DNA from: Chloroflexota bacterium | GTDB lineage: Bacteria; Chloroflexota; UBA4733 | Assembly: GCA_023381895.1 (NCBI GenBank) | Contig: JAMCTA010000130.1 | Coordinates: 1-36,580 of the forward strand | Direction of reading: 5' to 3' | Length of the DNA stretch: 36,580 bases | Shown: positions 7,498-14,828 of the stretch, one piece after another | Position numbering within the stretch: the first letter of the stretch is position 1 | How the letters are laid out: each line of letters begins with the position of its first letter | Translations under genes and position numbers: made by a program | The notes under the pieces: generated by a model | The model's input: the letters and a program-made list of their open reading frames with translations, nothing else | What the model was told of the DNA's origin: nothing | Databases searched by the model: none

Positions 7498-8448
7498 CTA
7501 GTCCTCCTTCAACTTTACCGCCCGGTAGCGCTCCACCCACGCTCTGGTTGCTTCCAGATACTGGTCGCCGAACTCCAGACTGGGCTCGATCTCTGACCCT
7601 TCGTGCCATTCGTTGAATGAGTTGATCAGCACCAGGTCTGGAGCGCCGGCCAGCGCCGCCTCCCACTGCTGATCGTACAGCCGGCCGCCTCGCCGATCAG
7701 CAACCAGCCGGCCGCGCTCGTGGACGTGCGCATTATCAAAGCCAGGAATCACCGCGGCGGCGAAGTACTTATTAACAGTACGGCAGGCCGCCGCCATCGC
7801 TCGGTTGAAGTGCTCGACGTCGTGACCCAACGCGACCTGGAGCGCGCTCGTCGTGATGTGGTAGCCGTCAAAGAGCGGCAGCGCCTCCAGCGCGCTGGTG
7901 TCTGCGAGGAGGACGACCTCACGATCGGCACGCAGCCGCTGCAGGGCCGCCCCCCAGTCGTCCCAGCGGCGGAGCTGGCTGAAGCAGCGGCGGTACACGA
8001 AGACGACCGGGCGGCCGTCGATCCGCCAGTAGGCCGGATGGCTCCCGACCTGTTCCAGCACCCAACTGAGGTCCGCCAACGCCGCCGCGACGCCGCCATC
8101 CGGATCGGTCAGCGTTTCCCAGTAGAGGGCGAGTCGCAGAGGCGATCGCACGGCCGCCGCCAGGAGCGGCTCATAGTGCCGGTCGCGCCGTCCCCACCAG
8201 GTGACGGCGAAGACGTCGATGCCACAGCCAGCCGCCTGCGCCAGGTGGGTCGAACAGACGGCGGGATCGAGAGAGTCGTACGCGCCTAGGACCGGCGTGT
8301 GCGCCGCGCCGAGGTCCAGGTGGCCAGCGGCATCGCTCTGTTCGGGATGGCGGGTGGCGTAATGGCACTCGTCCCAGTGGCGCCAGACCCCGGACCGCTC
8401 CGGGTTGCCATACCAATCGTAGTAGAACGCCACGACTGTAGGGGCCAT
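7498..8448 (-). CDS. GH99-like (endo-alpha-mannosidase/WbsX-type) glycoside hydrolase
   Basis: 316 residues. Three ATGs lie in tandem; the third (8448) is chosen because AGGAGG (8455-8460) is then 6 bases away, while it abuts the first. No signal peptide is visible, so the enzyme is probably cytoplasmic. Features of the GH99/GH71-like group: FYYDWYGNPE at the N-terminus, HWDECHYATRHPEQ, GIDVFAVTWWG, VVFVYRR, and near the C-terminus (about 276-290) NSFNEWHEGSEIEPS, in which the glutamates fit the family's conserved active-site motif. The family acts on mannose-containing glycans. It is translationally coupled to the ManD-like dehydratase. A 15-codon remnant of a second such gene lies at 17734. 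Confidence 0.82.
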   Translation of the reverse strand: MAPTVVAFYYDWYGNPERSGVWRHWDECHYATRHPEQSDAAGHLDLGAAHTPVLGAYDSLDPAVCSTHLAQAAGCGIDVFAVTWWGRRDRHYEPLLAAAVRSPLRLALYWETLTDPDGGVAAALADLSWVLEQVGSHPAYWRIDGRPVVFVYRRCFSQLRRWDDWGAALQRLRADREVVLLADTSALEALPLFDGYHITTSALQVALGHDVEHFNRAMAAACRTVNKYFAAAVIPGFDNAHVHERGRLVADRRGGRLYDQQWEAALAGAPDLVLINSFNEWHEGSEIEPSLEFGDQYLEATRAWVERYRAVKLKED

Positions 8449-8866
8449 CATCATCCTCCTCCCAACGCCGACGACCGGACACCTGACTCCGCGATGGGCG
8501 CACCGGCGCCCAGGTCTGAGACCGAACGCTCCTGCGCCGTACGCAGCACTCGCTGATTGGCGCGTACAAGGCTGACTCCGACTGCGGATCGACGGTTAGA
8601 CAGTCGATCTTGTCCAGGTTCTTGCGCTAAAGCACCTAAATCAAACCAGAATGGCGTTGCGAAGAAGACCCTCTCCCCCTGCCCCTCCCCCAAGCTTGTG
8701 GGGGAGGGGTGGCGAGCCTTGGCGAGCCGGGGTGAGGGCCTCGTCTTTCGCAACACCACCGTGGAAGGATTTAGTGGTAGCCCGTTCCGGCCCCTGCTCC
8801 GAGGGATTGATTGTTGCAAACTCGACCCTTGACCACGCGTTTCTAGGTGCCAGTACGCTCACTGCC
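8449..8866. other. Intergenic region between the GH99-like gene and the second sugar-binding lipoprotein gene
   Basis: No convincing gene is visible on either strand; the open frames here lack ribosome sites and recognisable protein patterns. It contains the GC-rich hairpin at 8682-8709 and flanking pyrimidine-rich/purine-rich tracts. The last bases hold the GH99-like gene's AGGAGG. Confidence 0.5.
8682..8709. repeat. GC-rich perfect hairpin (REP-like or terminator)
   Basis: CCCCTCCCCC (8682-8691) pairs perfectly with GGGGGAGGGG (8700-8709) around an 8-base loop that contains AAGCTT. The surrounding CCCTCTCCC and GGGTGAGGG tracts (8669-8738) extend the symmetry imperfectly. It lies 157 bases after the stop of the lipoprotein gene. 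It may stop or weaken transcription into the GH99-like gene, or stabilise the upstream mRNA, or it may be a dispersed intergenic repeat. There is only one copy in this window. Confidence 0.55.
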
Positions 8867-10399
8867 TTACTTCATCTTCTTCAGCCAGGTATTCAACTTC
8901 GGCTGGATCATCTGCTTGACGTTCGCCAGTGCCACCTGCGAGGTCTCCTTACCCTGGAAGACAGAGCCTTGTGCTATTCTGAGCGCCGTAAAATAGTCGC
9001 CCCAGACGGGAGTCACCGGCAACGGTTGGGCATTTGGCCCCTTGGCGATATCCAGGTACACGGCAAAGGCGGGATTCTTGCGCAGCTCCGGGGCATCGAG
9101 CGTGGAGACGAGCTGCGGTAAGTTGCTGCTCACCTGCGCCATGGCGATTGCGGTCGGCTCATCGGTAGTAATCCAGGAGAGGAAGGCGAAGGTGGCGTCG
9201 GGTTGCTTCGCCCCCTTCGCGATGAAGAGCTGGTGGCCATCGATGTCGGTGACGCCTTTGCGGTTAGGTTGCGCCTTGGGCGCGGGAATGGGCGCATAGC
9301 CATGGTCAGTTGGGGCGAAGCTGGGATTGGCCAAGGCCTTCCACTCACCGTCCTCGTTCATCGCAATGAGCGTGTTCTCCGGGTCAAGGTGCTGCCAGCT
9401 CTTGTGGAACGCCTCGATGGCAGCGTAGCCGGACTCACGCGGAATGAAACTGGACAGCCAGTCCATGACGTCGATGCAGGCAGCGCTGTCACAGGTGACC
9501 TTGGTCATATCAGCGTTGAAGAGTGGCGCGCCGAAGGCCGTGGCGTAGATCCAGAAGCCCGGATAGTCGCCGGGCAATCCGGGGAAGGCTGCAGAAAAGC
9601 CGAGCTGCGTCAGCTTGCCGTCCGCGCCTGTCTTGGTGAGCTTCTCGGCATAAGGCAGCATGTCCTCCAGAGTGGCGGGAGGCTTCTCCGCCGGTAACCC
9701 AACCGCTTGGAATTCGTTCTTATTCCAGAAGATCGCGCGATCATTAAACAGCAACGGCAGCCCGTAAATCTTCCCCTGGAAGGTCGCCTCGTGGACCAGG
9801 GCCGGTACGTACACCTTGACGTCGAGCTTGGCGGCGTTGATATAGCTGTCGAGCGGCATGACCTCGCCGTTGACCGCCCATTGCGTGATGAAGGCGCCGC
9901 CCATGGGGACACCGGTGTCGGGAGGCGTCCCAGCGGCAATGGCGACCTCAATCTTCTTCTGCAGATCCATTCCAGGACTCACCACTACGTGGGTGTCGGA
10001 GTGGCTGGCGTTGAACTTGGCGACGCCCGCTTCGAAAGCTTTCTCCTCCGGAGATCCGGGCCCCCACCCCGACCACTCTTCTACGATGATCGCCTTGCCG
10101 GCGACAGTGACCGCCTTGGTGACGGTTGCTGTGGTCGCTTTGGTGATTGTATTGGTAGCAGTGTGCGTCACCGTCGCCGTACTCGCCACAGTCTTGGTGA
10201 TCGTCGCCGTAGTGGCGCTGGTAGTGGTTGCTGTCGCGCCTCCACATGCGCTCAGCGCCAGCACGCCTCCCATTGCGCCGGCGAGGGTCAACAAGAACTG
10301 CCGTCGAGATCGTGCATGGGGAAATGGGGTACCGGATCCAGAAACGTACTGCAGGTCATTCCTACCGCTGCTTTGTCGACGGAGATTAGGGCTGAGCAT
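8867..10399 (-). CDS. Extracellular sugar-binding lipoprotein (ABC transporter family 1 solute-binding protein), second copy
   Basis: 510 residues from ATG 10399, with GAGG 8 bases upstream; the longer frame to 10642 overlaps the regulator gene and is not used. The Tat-type signal is ARSRRQFLLTLAG with the lipobox LSAC at Cys52, followed by a long Thr/Ala/Val linker (about 55-100) made of TxTxTKT-like units. The mature lobes carry AIAAGTPPDTGVPMGGAF, GKIYGLPLLFNDRAIFWNK, YATAFGAPLFNADMTKV and GVTDIDGHQLFIAKGAK. It would bind the carbohydrate handled by this cluster. The gene follows the regulator by 118 bases on the same strand and precedes the GH99-like gene. No permease or ATPase gene accompanies it. 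Confidence 0.9.
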   Translation of the reverse strand: MLSPNLRRQSSGRNDLQYVSGSGTPFPHARSRRQFLLTLAGAMGGVLALSACGGATATTTSATTATITKTVASTATVTHTATNTITKATTATVTKAVTVAGKAIIVEEWSGWGPGSPEEKAFEAGVAKFNASHSDTHVVVSPGMDLQKKIEVAIAAGTPPDTGVPMGGAFITQWAVNGEVMPLDSYINAAKLDVKVYVPALVHEATFQGKIYGLPLLFNDRAIFWNKNEFQAVGLPAEKPPATLEDMLPYAEKLTKTGADGKLTQLGFSAAFPGLPGDYPGFWIYATAFGAPLFNADMTKVTCDSAACIDVMDWLSSFIPRESGYAAIEAFHKSWQHLDPENTLIAMNEDGEWKALANPSFAPTDHGYAPIPAPKAQPNRKGVTDIDGHQLFIAKGAKQPDATFAFLSWITTDEPTAIAMAQVSSNLPQLVSTLDAPELRKNPAFAVYLDIAKGPNAQPLPVTPVWGDYFTALRIAQGSVFQGKETSQVALANVKQMIQPKLNTWLKKMK

Positions 10400-10517
10400 A
10401 GAACGTGCCTCATTCCTCACTGACCCGCACGACTCGAGCGGGTCTCGAACTACGATCACCAAGGAGCTACGCAGCGCTCGTCCCTCCTTTCCGTGGGTGA
10501 CGACGTCCCACCGGGTG

Positions 10518-11657
10518 TCAGGCGGTTTCCCTGGCGGGCCGCACCGCCGCCGGTGTCCAATCACTGGAGCGGCGCAGCAGCAGTCGTGTCGGTAACAGCA
10601 CCGTCGTCGGCTGGGCGCCACGCCGCCCCTCGATCCGATCAATGAGAAGCCGCGCCCCAGTACTACCTAAGCGCTCACGAGGCTGCGCGACGGTCGTGAG
10701 CGGCACCTCCAGATGGGCGGCATAGGGAAGGTCATCAAAGCCGGTCAGCGCCATGTCCTCGGGCACCCGCAGGTCTTTATTGCGCAGGACCCGCAGAACC
10801 TCCAGCGCGGTCGCATCGTTCAGGCAGCAAATGGCGGTCGGTCGCTGGGTAGCCGGTAAGGCGAGCAAGCGCTGCACTGCTGCAGCGACGGCAGGGGCGA
10901 GGGGGTCACCGGGAGCACCGGCTGGGCGTACCACCAGAGCCGGGTCCGGTGACAGCCCGGCTAGGCGCAACGCCGTCTCATAGCCCTGTAAACGCTCCCT
11001 TGCCGTGCTGGTCGGCCATTCCTGCCCCAGCAGGTAGGCAATCCGCTGGTGACCACACGTGATGAGATGTGCCACCAGTTCCTGGGTCGCCTTCACGTTA
11101 TCAACGCCCACGTAGTCCACGCCAACCCCAGGATGGCGCCGATCCAGCATCACGAGCGGGTAGCTCATGCCGGCCAGATCCCGGTAGTAGCTTTCCAGAG
11201 TCGCTCCCGGAGTCGGCTCGACCAGTACTCCGGCGACACCGCCCCTGCGCAGCCGCTCGATCCGTGCCCGCTCTTGCTGAGGGTCATGGTTGGAGTTGGC
11301 CACCAGCAGATCATAGCCCCGTGCCTCCGCCTCATCCTCGGCGCCGCGCAGTATGTCCATAAGGAAGAGGCTATCAAGGCGTGCCGCTACGAGTCCCAAG
11401 CAGGGACGCTGAGTGGCGGGAGATAGCGATGTCGGGCCGCTCGGCGCAGCATAGGTGCCCCGTCCCGCCTGTCGTTGGAGCAACCCTTCTCGCTGCAGGG
11501 TCTCCAGCGCATGCCGCACGGTGGCACGGCTGACCCCATATTCCTGTTGCAAGGCCAGCTCCGACGGTAAGGCCGCTCCGGGCGAAAACTCTCCGCTGGC
11601 CAGACGCTTCCGCAGTACTGCCGCCACCTGCTGATGTAGTGGACGCCGCTCAATCAC
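10518..11657 (-). CDS. GntR-type DNA-binding domain fused to a LacI-type sugar sensor (AraR-like regulator)
   Basis: 379 residues from GTG 11657, chosen because GGGGGAGGT ends four bases before it; the upstream TTG would place this site inside the gene. Residues 1-70 are a GntR winged helix: PLHQQVAAVLRKRL, then GAALPSELALQQEYGVSRATVRHAL, then QRQAGRGTYAAP. From about 85 a LacI/periplasmic-binding-like effector domain follows: LGLVAARLDSLFLMDILRG, VDYVGVDNVKA, GHQRIAYLLG, LTGFDDLPYAAHLEVPLTTV. Such chimeras are sugar-responsive repressors. Its position between the leftward and rightward sugar operons suggests it controls both. A good minus-strand promoter lies 65-93 bases upstream. Confidence 0.9.
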   Translation of the reverse strand: MIERRPLHQQVAAVLRKRLASGEFSPGAALPSELALQQEYGVSRATVRHALETLQREGLLQRQAGRGTYAAPSGPTSLSPATQRPCLGLVAARLDSLFLMDILRGAEDEAEARGYDLLVANSNHDPQQERARIERLRRGGVAGVLVEPTPGATLESYYRDLAGMSYPLVMLDRRHPGVGVDYVGVDNVKATQELVAHLITCGHQRIAYLLGQEWPTSTARERLQGYETALRLAGLSPDPALVVRPAGAPGDPLAPAVAAAVQRLLALPATQRPTAICCLNDATALEVLRVLRNKDLRVPEDMALTGFDDLPYAAHLEVPLTTVAQPRERLGSTGARLLIDRIEGRRGAQPTTVLLPTRLLLRRSSDWTPAAVRPARETA

Positions 11658-11701
11658 CGAAACCTCCCCCAATAATCCATCAGTTCACGGGGTTCATAGG
11701 C

Positions 11702-11750
11702 TTGCGGTACGAATAAGTGCTATGGTATGGTATCCGAACTAAGATGTCAA
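11702..11750. promoter_or_regulatory. Divergent promoter/operator region of the sugar cluster
   Basis: Minus strand: TTGACA (11750-11745), 17 bases, TACCAT (11727-11722), giving a leader of about 55-60 bases for the regulator gene. Plus strand: a weaker TTGCGG (11702-11707), 18 bases, TATGGT (11726-11731) for the Gfo/Idh/MocA operon. The two -10 elements overlap in a short tandem repeat, TATGG-TATGG-TATCC (11721-11735), so one bound protein could block both directions. No long palindrome is obvious. Confidence 0.55.
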
Positions 11751-11832
11751 GCCATTGTAGGATCGGTCGCCCGGGCAGATGCAACACAGCACCGCCGGTT
11801 TCGATGAGTACAGCACAAAGAACGAGGATCAG

Positions 11833-12936
11833 ATGAGTAAGCCATATCGGGTTGCCATTATTGGCTGCGGCCGTCCTTTGCGCACCGCCGGGGCAACCGG
11901 ATTCGGCCAGTCACACGTCCACATCCAGGGTTACCAGGCCTCCGGGCGCTGTCACCTGGCCGCACTGGCTGACATCTCCCGGGAGAACGCTGACGCCTTC
12001 GCGACGGAACACGGCGATCCCAAGCAGCCGCCGGCGATTTACCTTGATTACCGGGATATGTTGACGCAGGAGCGGCCGGATGTCGTGTCCATCTGCACCT
12101 GGCCGCACCTGCACGCGCCGATGGTCATCGCTTGCGCCGAGGCCGGAGTTCGTGCCGTCCACTGCGAGAAGCCGATGGCGCCGACCTGGGGTGAGGCACG
12201 GCGGATGGCCCAGGCGTGTGCCGAGCACGGCACCCAGCTCACCTTCAACCACCAGCGTCGCTTCGAAGCGCCCTACCGGGCCGCCCACCGGCTCCTGCAC
12301 GAGGGCGTGATCGGCGACTTGGTCCGGATGGAGGCGCACTGCGGCGATCTCTTGGACTGGGGCACGCACTGGTTCGACATGCTGTTCTTCTACCACGATG
12401 AGATGCCGGTCCGCTGGGTACTGGCGCAGATCGATGTGCAAACGGAGCGCAAGGTCTTCGGTGTACCGGTAGAAACACAGGCGATCAGCTTCTTCCAGTA
12501 CAGCAGCGGCGTCTACGGTTTGCTGATCACGGGGCGGGATTCCTCCATCGGCTGCGCCAACCGTCTGATCGGCACGGAAGGCGTCATCGAGGTGCATCCC
12601 GAGCTACCGGAAGGCCAGCGAGTCCCGGTGCGGGTCCGTGGGCGCGGCGACGGTACCTGGGTTGTACCGGACATCAGCGCCGACCGGCTTGATCGCCCGG
12701 GAAACTCCGTGGCACACGGCATCGCCGACTTGCTCGACGCGTTGGAGGATGGGCACGAGCCGAAACTGTCGGCGCAACGAGCGCTCCGTGCCACCGAGTT
12801 GATCTTCGCCAGCTATGAATCCAGCCGGCGCCGCGGCCGAGTCGACCTACCGCTGACGATTGATGATTCGCCGTTGCTGACTATGCTTGAATGGGACGAC
12901 TTCACCGGGCGCCCTCCCGCTGCCACGCCGACGTGA
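11833..12936 (+). CDS. Gfo/Idh/MocA-family oxidoreductase
   Basis: 367 residues from ATG 11833, preceded by a GAGG-type site 7 bases away; the earlier ATG at 11779 lacks one. The N-terminal Rossmann part starts YRVAIIGCGRPLRTAGATGF, a variant of the GxGxxG loop with an insertion. The family hallmark Glu-Lys-Pro is in VHCEKPMA (about residues 109-116). The C-terminal sheet domain contains HCGDLLDWGTHWFDM, with histidines suited to the active site. Family members oxidise or reduce sugars, inositols or sugar acids with bound NAD(P). It is the first gene of the rightward operon, divergent from the regulator. The specific substrate is unknown. Confidence 0.9.
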   Translation: MSKPYRVAIIGCGRPLRTAGATGFGQSHVHIQGYQASGRCHLAALADISRENADAFATEHGDPKQPPAIYLDYRDMLTQERPDVVSICTWPHLHAPMVIACAEAGVRAVHCEKPMAPTWGEARRMAQACAEHGTQLTFNHQRRFEAPYRAAHRLLHEGVIGDLVRMEAHCGDLLDWGTHWFDMLFFYHDEMPVRWVLAQIDVQTERKVFGVPVETQAISFFQYSSGVYGLLITGRDSSIGCANRLIGTEGVIEVHPELPEGQRVPVRVRGRGDGTWVVPDISADRLDRPGNSVAHGIADLLDALEDGHEPKLSAQRALRATELIFASYESSRRRGRVDLPLTIDDSPLLTMLEWDDFTGRPPAATPT

Positions 12937-13007
12937 GGCACGTGCCGGGCAGCCTGGTGCTCGATGCGATGGGTCAGATTGAGAGCAACCGAGGAGAGAA
13001 GGCGAGA

Positions 13008-13667
13008 ATGGCACGAGCAGTCACGGCCGAAGAGACGAGACCACACGTCTTGCTGTTGATCGGCGGATTACATACGAAGCAGCCCGGCGCCGCAGAGGCG
13101 CTGGCGGCGGTCTTGAGTGCAGGTGAATTCCTCGACGTCCGCGTGACCGACGATCAAGGGATGCTGACTCCGGCGGGACTGGCCGGGTTTGACGTGTTGG
13201 TCAACTACTATACCGGTCCGGGCCTCACCGAGGCGCAATTGGGAGCACTCCTGGACTTTGTGGCGGGAGGGAAGGGGCTCGTCGGCATCCACAATGCCGC
13301 CGATTCGTTTAAGAATCATCCTGCCTACATTGCGGCACTCGGATCGCGCTTTCGCGGCCACCCGCCCTTCGGGTCAGTGCAGGTTGAGATCACGGACCAA
13401 GAACATCCCATCACCCAGGGCCTGACGGACTTCGTGGTGCAGGACGAACTGTACCTGCTCGACCACTGGCCAGAAGGAGTGCATCTGCTCGCCCGTGCGT
13501 CGAAGGATGGTGAGATCCAGCCTTCAAGCTACGTCAAGCATTTTGGGGCGGGGCGGGTCTTCTACTGCGCGCTCGGGCATAATCGCCAGAGCCATGAAGC
13601 ACCGATTGTTGGTCAACTGTACCGTCGTGGCATCCAGTGGGCGGCTGGTGTAGCAGTCACTGCCTGA
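13008..13667 (+). CDS. ThuA-domain (trehalose-utilization, class I amidotransferase-like fold) protein
   Basis: 219 residues from ATG 13008, behind GAGGAGAGAAGG. Its frame overlaps the previous gene only if the far upstream start (12891) is used, which is unlikely. ThuA features: HVLLLIGGLHTKQPGAAEA at the start, FDVLVNYYTGPGLTEAQ, a glycine-rich FVAGGKGLVGIHNAADSF, RFRGHPPFGSVQVEITDQEHPI, and GRVFYCALGHN near the end. ThuA proteins have a flavodoxin/GATase1-like fold and are linked to disaccharide catabolism through keto-sugar intermediates, often beside Gfo/Idh/MocA oxidoreductases as here. The biochemical reaction is not settled for most members. Confidence 0.88.
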   Translation: MARAVTAEETRPHVLLLIGGLHTKQPGAAEALAAVLSAGEFLDVRVTDDQGMLTPAGLAGFDVLVNYYTGPGLTEAQLGALLDFVAGGKGLVGIHNAADSFKNHPAYIAALGSRFRGHPPFGSVQVEITDQEHPITQGLTDFVVQDELYLLDHWPEGVHLLARASKDGEIQPSSYVKHFGAGRVFYCALGHNRQSHEAPIVGQLYRRGIQWAAGVAVTA

Positions 13668-13781
13668 GCGGCGCTCAGGGAAAGGACGCCGGTGTGCGTG
13701 CACGCTGTTGCAGGCGCGCCGACCTGCGACGGCAGCAGGATCTACTCCAGGGTATCGTCGGCGATGAAGGAGAGGTATCGT

Positions 13782-14810
13782 ATGCGCTTCAAAGTCGTCA
13801 TCACCGACACGATCTTCGGGAACTACGACATTGAGCAGCGCTTGATTGCAGCGAGCAGCCTGGACGTCGAATCCGTGTATCTGCGTACGCACGATGCCGC
13901 GGAGATCGTTCGCCACGCGGCAACTGCCCACGCCGTCGTTCTCGCTGAATCGTCGCTCCCACGCCAGGTGATCGCGCAGTTGACCGGGTGCTGGGTCATC
14001 GTGCGGTACGGTATTGGCGTCGATACGGTCGATCTCCAGGCTGCCACCGAGCACGGCATCGTCGTCTGCAATACCGCGCGCTACTGTCTCGACGAAGTGA
14101 GCACCCACGCACTGACCTTGCTGTTTCTGCTTAACCGAGGTATCCTCGCCGACACACTCCGCATCCGCTCCGGTGGGTGGTCTGGCGCATTAGTGCCGCC
14201 GCGCCGGCTGGCCGGCCAGCAGTTAGGCCTCGTCGGTCTTGGAAACATCGGCCGGACCGTGGCACGGAAGGCGCTGGGCGTAGGCCTGCGCGTCGTGGCG
14301 CACGATCCGTACGTGCAGCAACTCCCACGTGACGTGCAGCGCGTGCCCCTAATCGGCCTGGATGAGCTGCTCTGTACCTCGGACTATGTCAGCCTCCACG
14401 TCCCCCTCAATGCGACGACGCGTCACCTCATCGGCGAACGTGAACTCCGATTGATGAAGCCTTCGGCATTTTTGATCAACACATCCCGTGGCGCCGTCGT
14501 CGACCAACCAGCACTGACGGATGCGCTGGCTAGCAGCCATCTCGCGGGAGCGGGACTGGACGTCTTCGAGCACGAGCCGCTGGCTCCGGATGATCCCTTG
14601 CGCCAGCTGGACAACGTGATGCTGACGCCGCACGCCGCGCACTGGTCCGTGGAGGCGAGTGTGGAATGCCGCGAGACTGCCATCGGCCACGTCCTGCGCG
14701 TCTTGCGCGGCAAGAGGCCCACAGATGTCGTCAATCCTGAGGTCCTCCAAAGCGGGCTCTGGCGCGGTGCCGCGGCAACGGCTGGCGGTGTCATGGCGGC
14801 TGGAAGCTAA
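13782..14810 (+). CDS. D-isomer-specific 2-hydroxyacid dehydrogenase (PGDH/CtBP-like)
   Basis: 342 residues from ATG 13782, with AAGGAG 8 bases upstream. The NAD-binding loop is LGLVGLGNIGRTVARKA (about 148-165). The catalytic triad of the family is visible: Arg in NTSRGAVVD (about 236), Glu in LDVFEHEPLA (about 265) and His in LTPHAAHWS (about 283). The N-terminal part has GCWVIVRYGIGVDTVDLQAA and VCNTARYCLDEVSTHAL, typical of the C-terminal-binding-protein/phosphoglycerate-dehydrogenase branch. It interconverts a 2-keto acid and a D-2-hydroxy acid with NAD(H). In this cluster a keto sugar acid is the likely substrate (inference). It lies 18 bases before the DUF4838 gene. Confidence 0.92.
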   Translation: MRFKVVITDTIFGNYDIEQRLIAASSLDVESVYLRTHDAAEIVRHAATAHAVVLAESSLPRQVIAQLTGCWVIVRYGIGVDTVDLQAATEHGIVVCNTARYCLDEVSTHALTLLFLLNRGILADTLRIRSGGWSGALVPPRRLAGQQLGLVGLGNIGRTVARKALGVGLRVVAHDPYVQQLPRDVQRVPLIGLDELLCTSDYVSLHVPLNATTRHLIGERELRLMKPSAFLINTSRGAVVDQPALTDALASSHLAGAGLDVFEHEPLAPDDPLRQLDNVMLTPHAAHWSVEASVECRETAIGHVLRVLRGKRPTDVVNPEVLQSGLWRGAAATAGGVMAAGS

Positions 14811-14828
14811 ATAGAGGGGGCCCGAACC

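Noticed and set aside
9707..10595. Long plus-strand frames opposite the Thr-rich linker of the second lipoprotein
   Set aside because: The low-complexity linker makes all frames open; the translated Val/Ala repeats are an artefact.
10400..10642. An 81-residue N-terminal extension of the second sugar-binding lipoprotein
   Set aside because: It overlaps the regulator's end, is Arg/Cys-rich and would bury the Tat signal; the ATG at 10399 has a ribosome site and puts the signal in the normal place.
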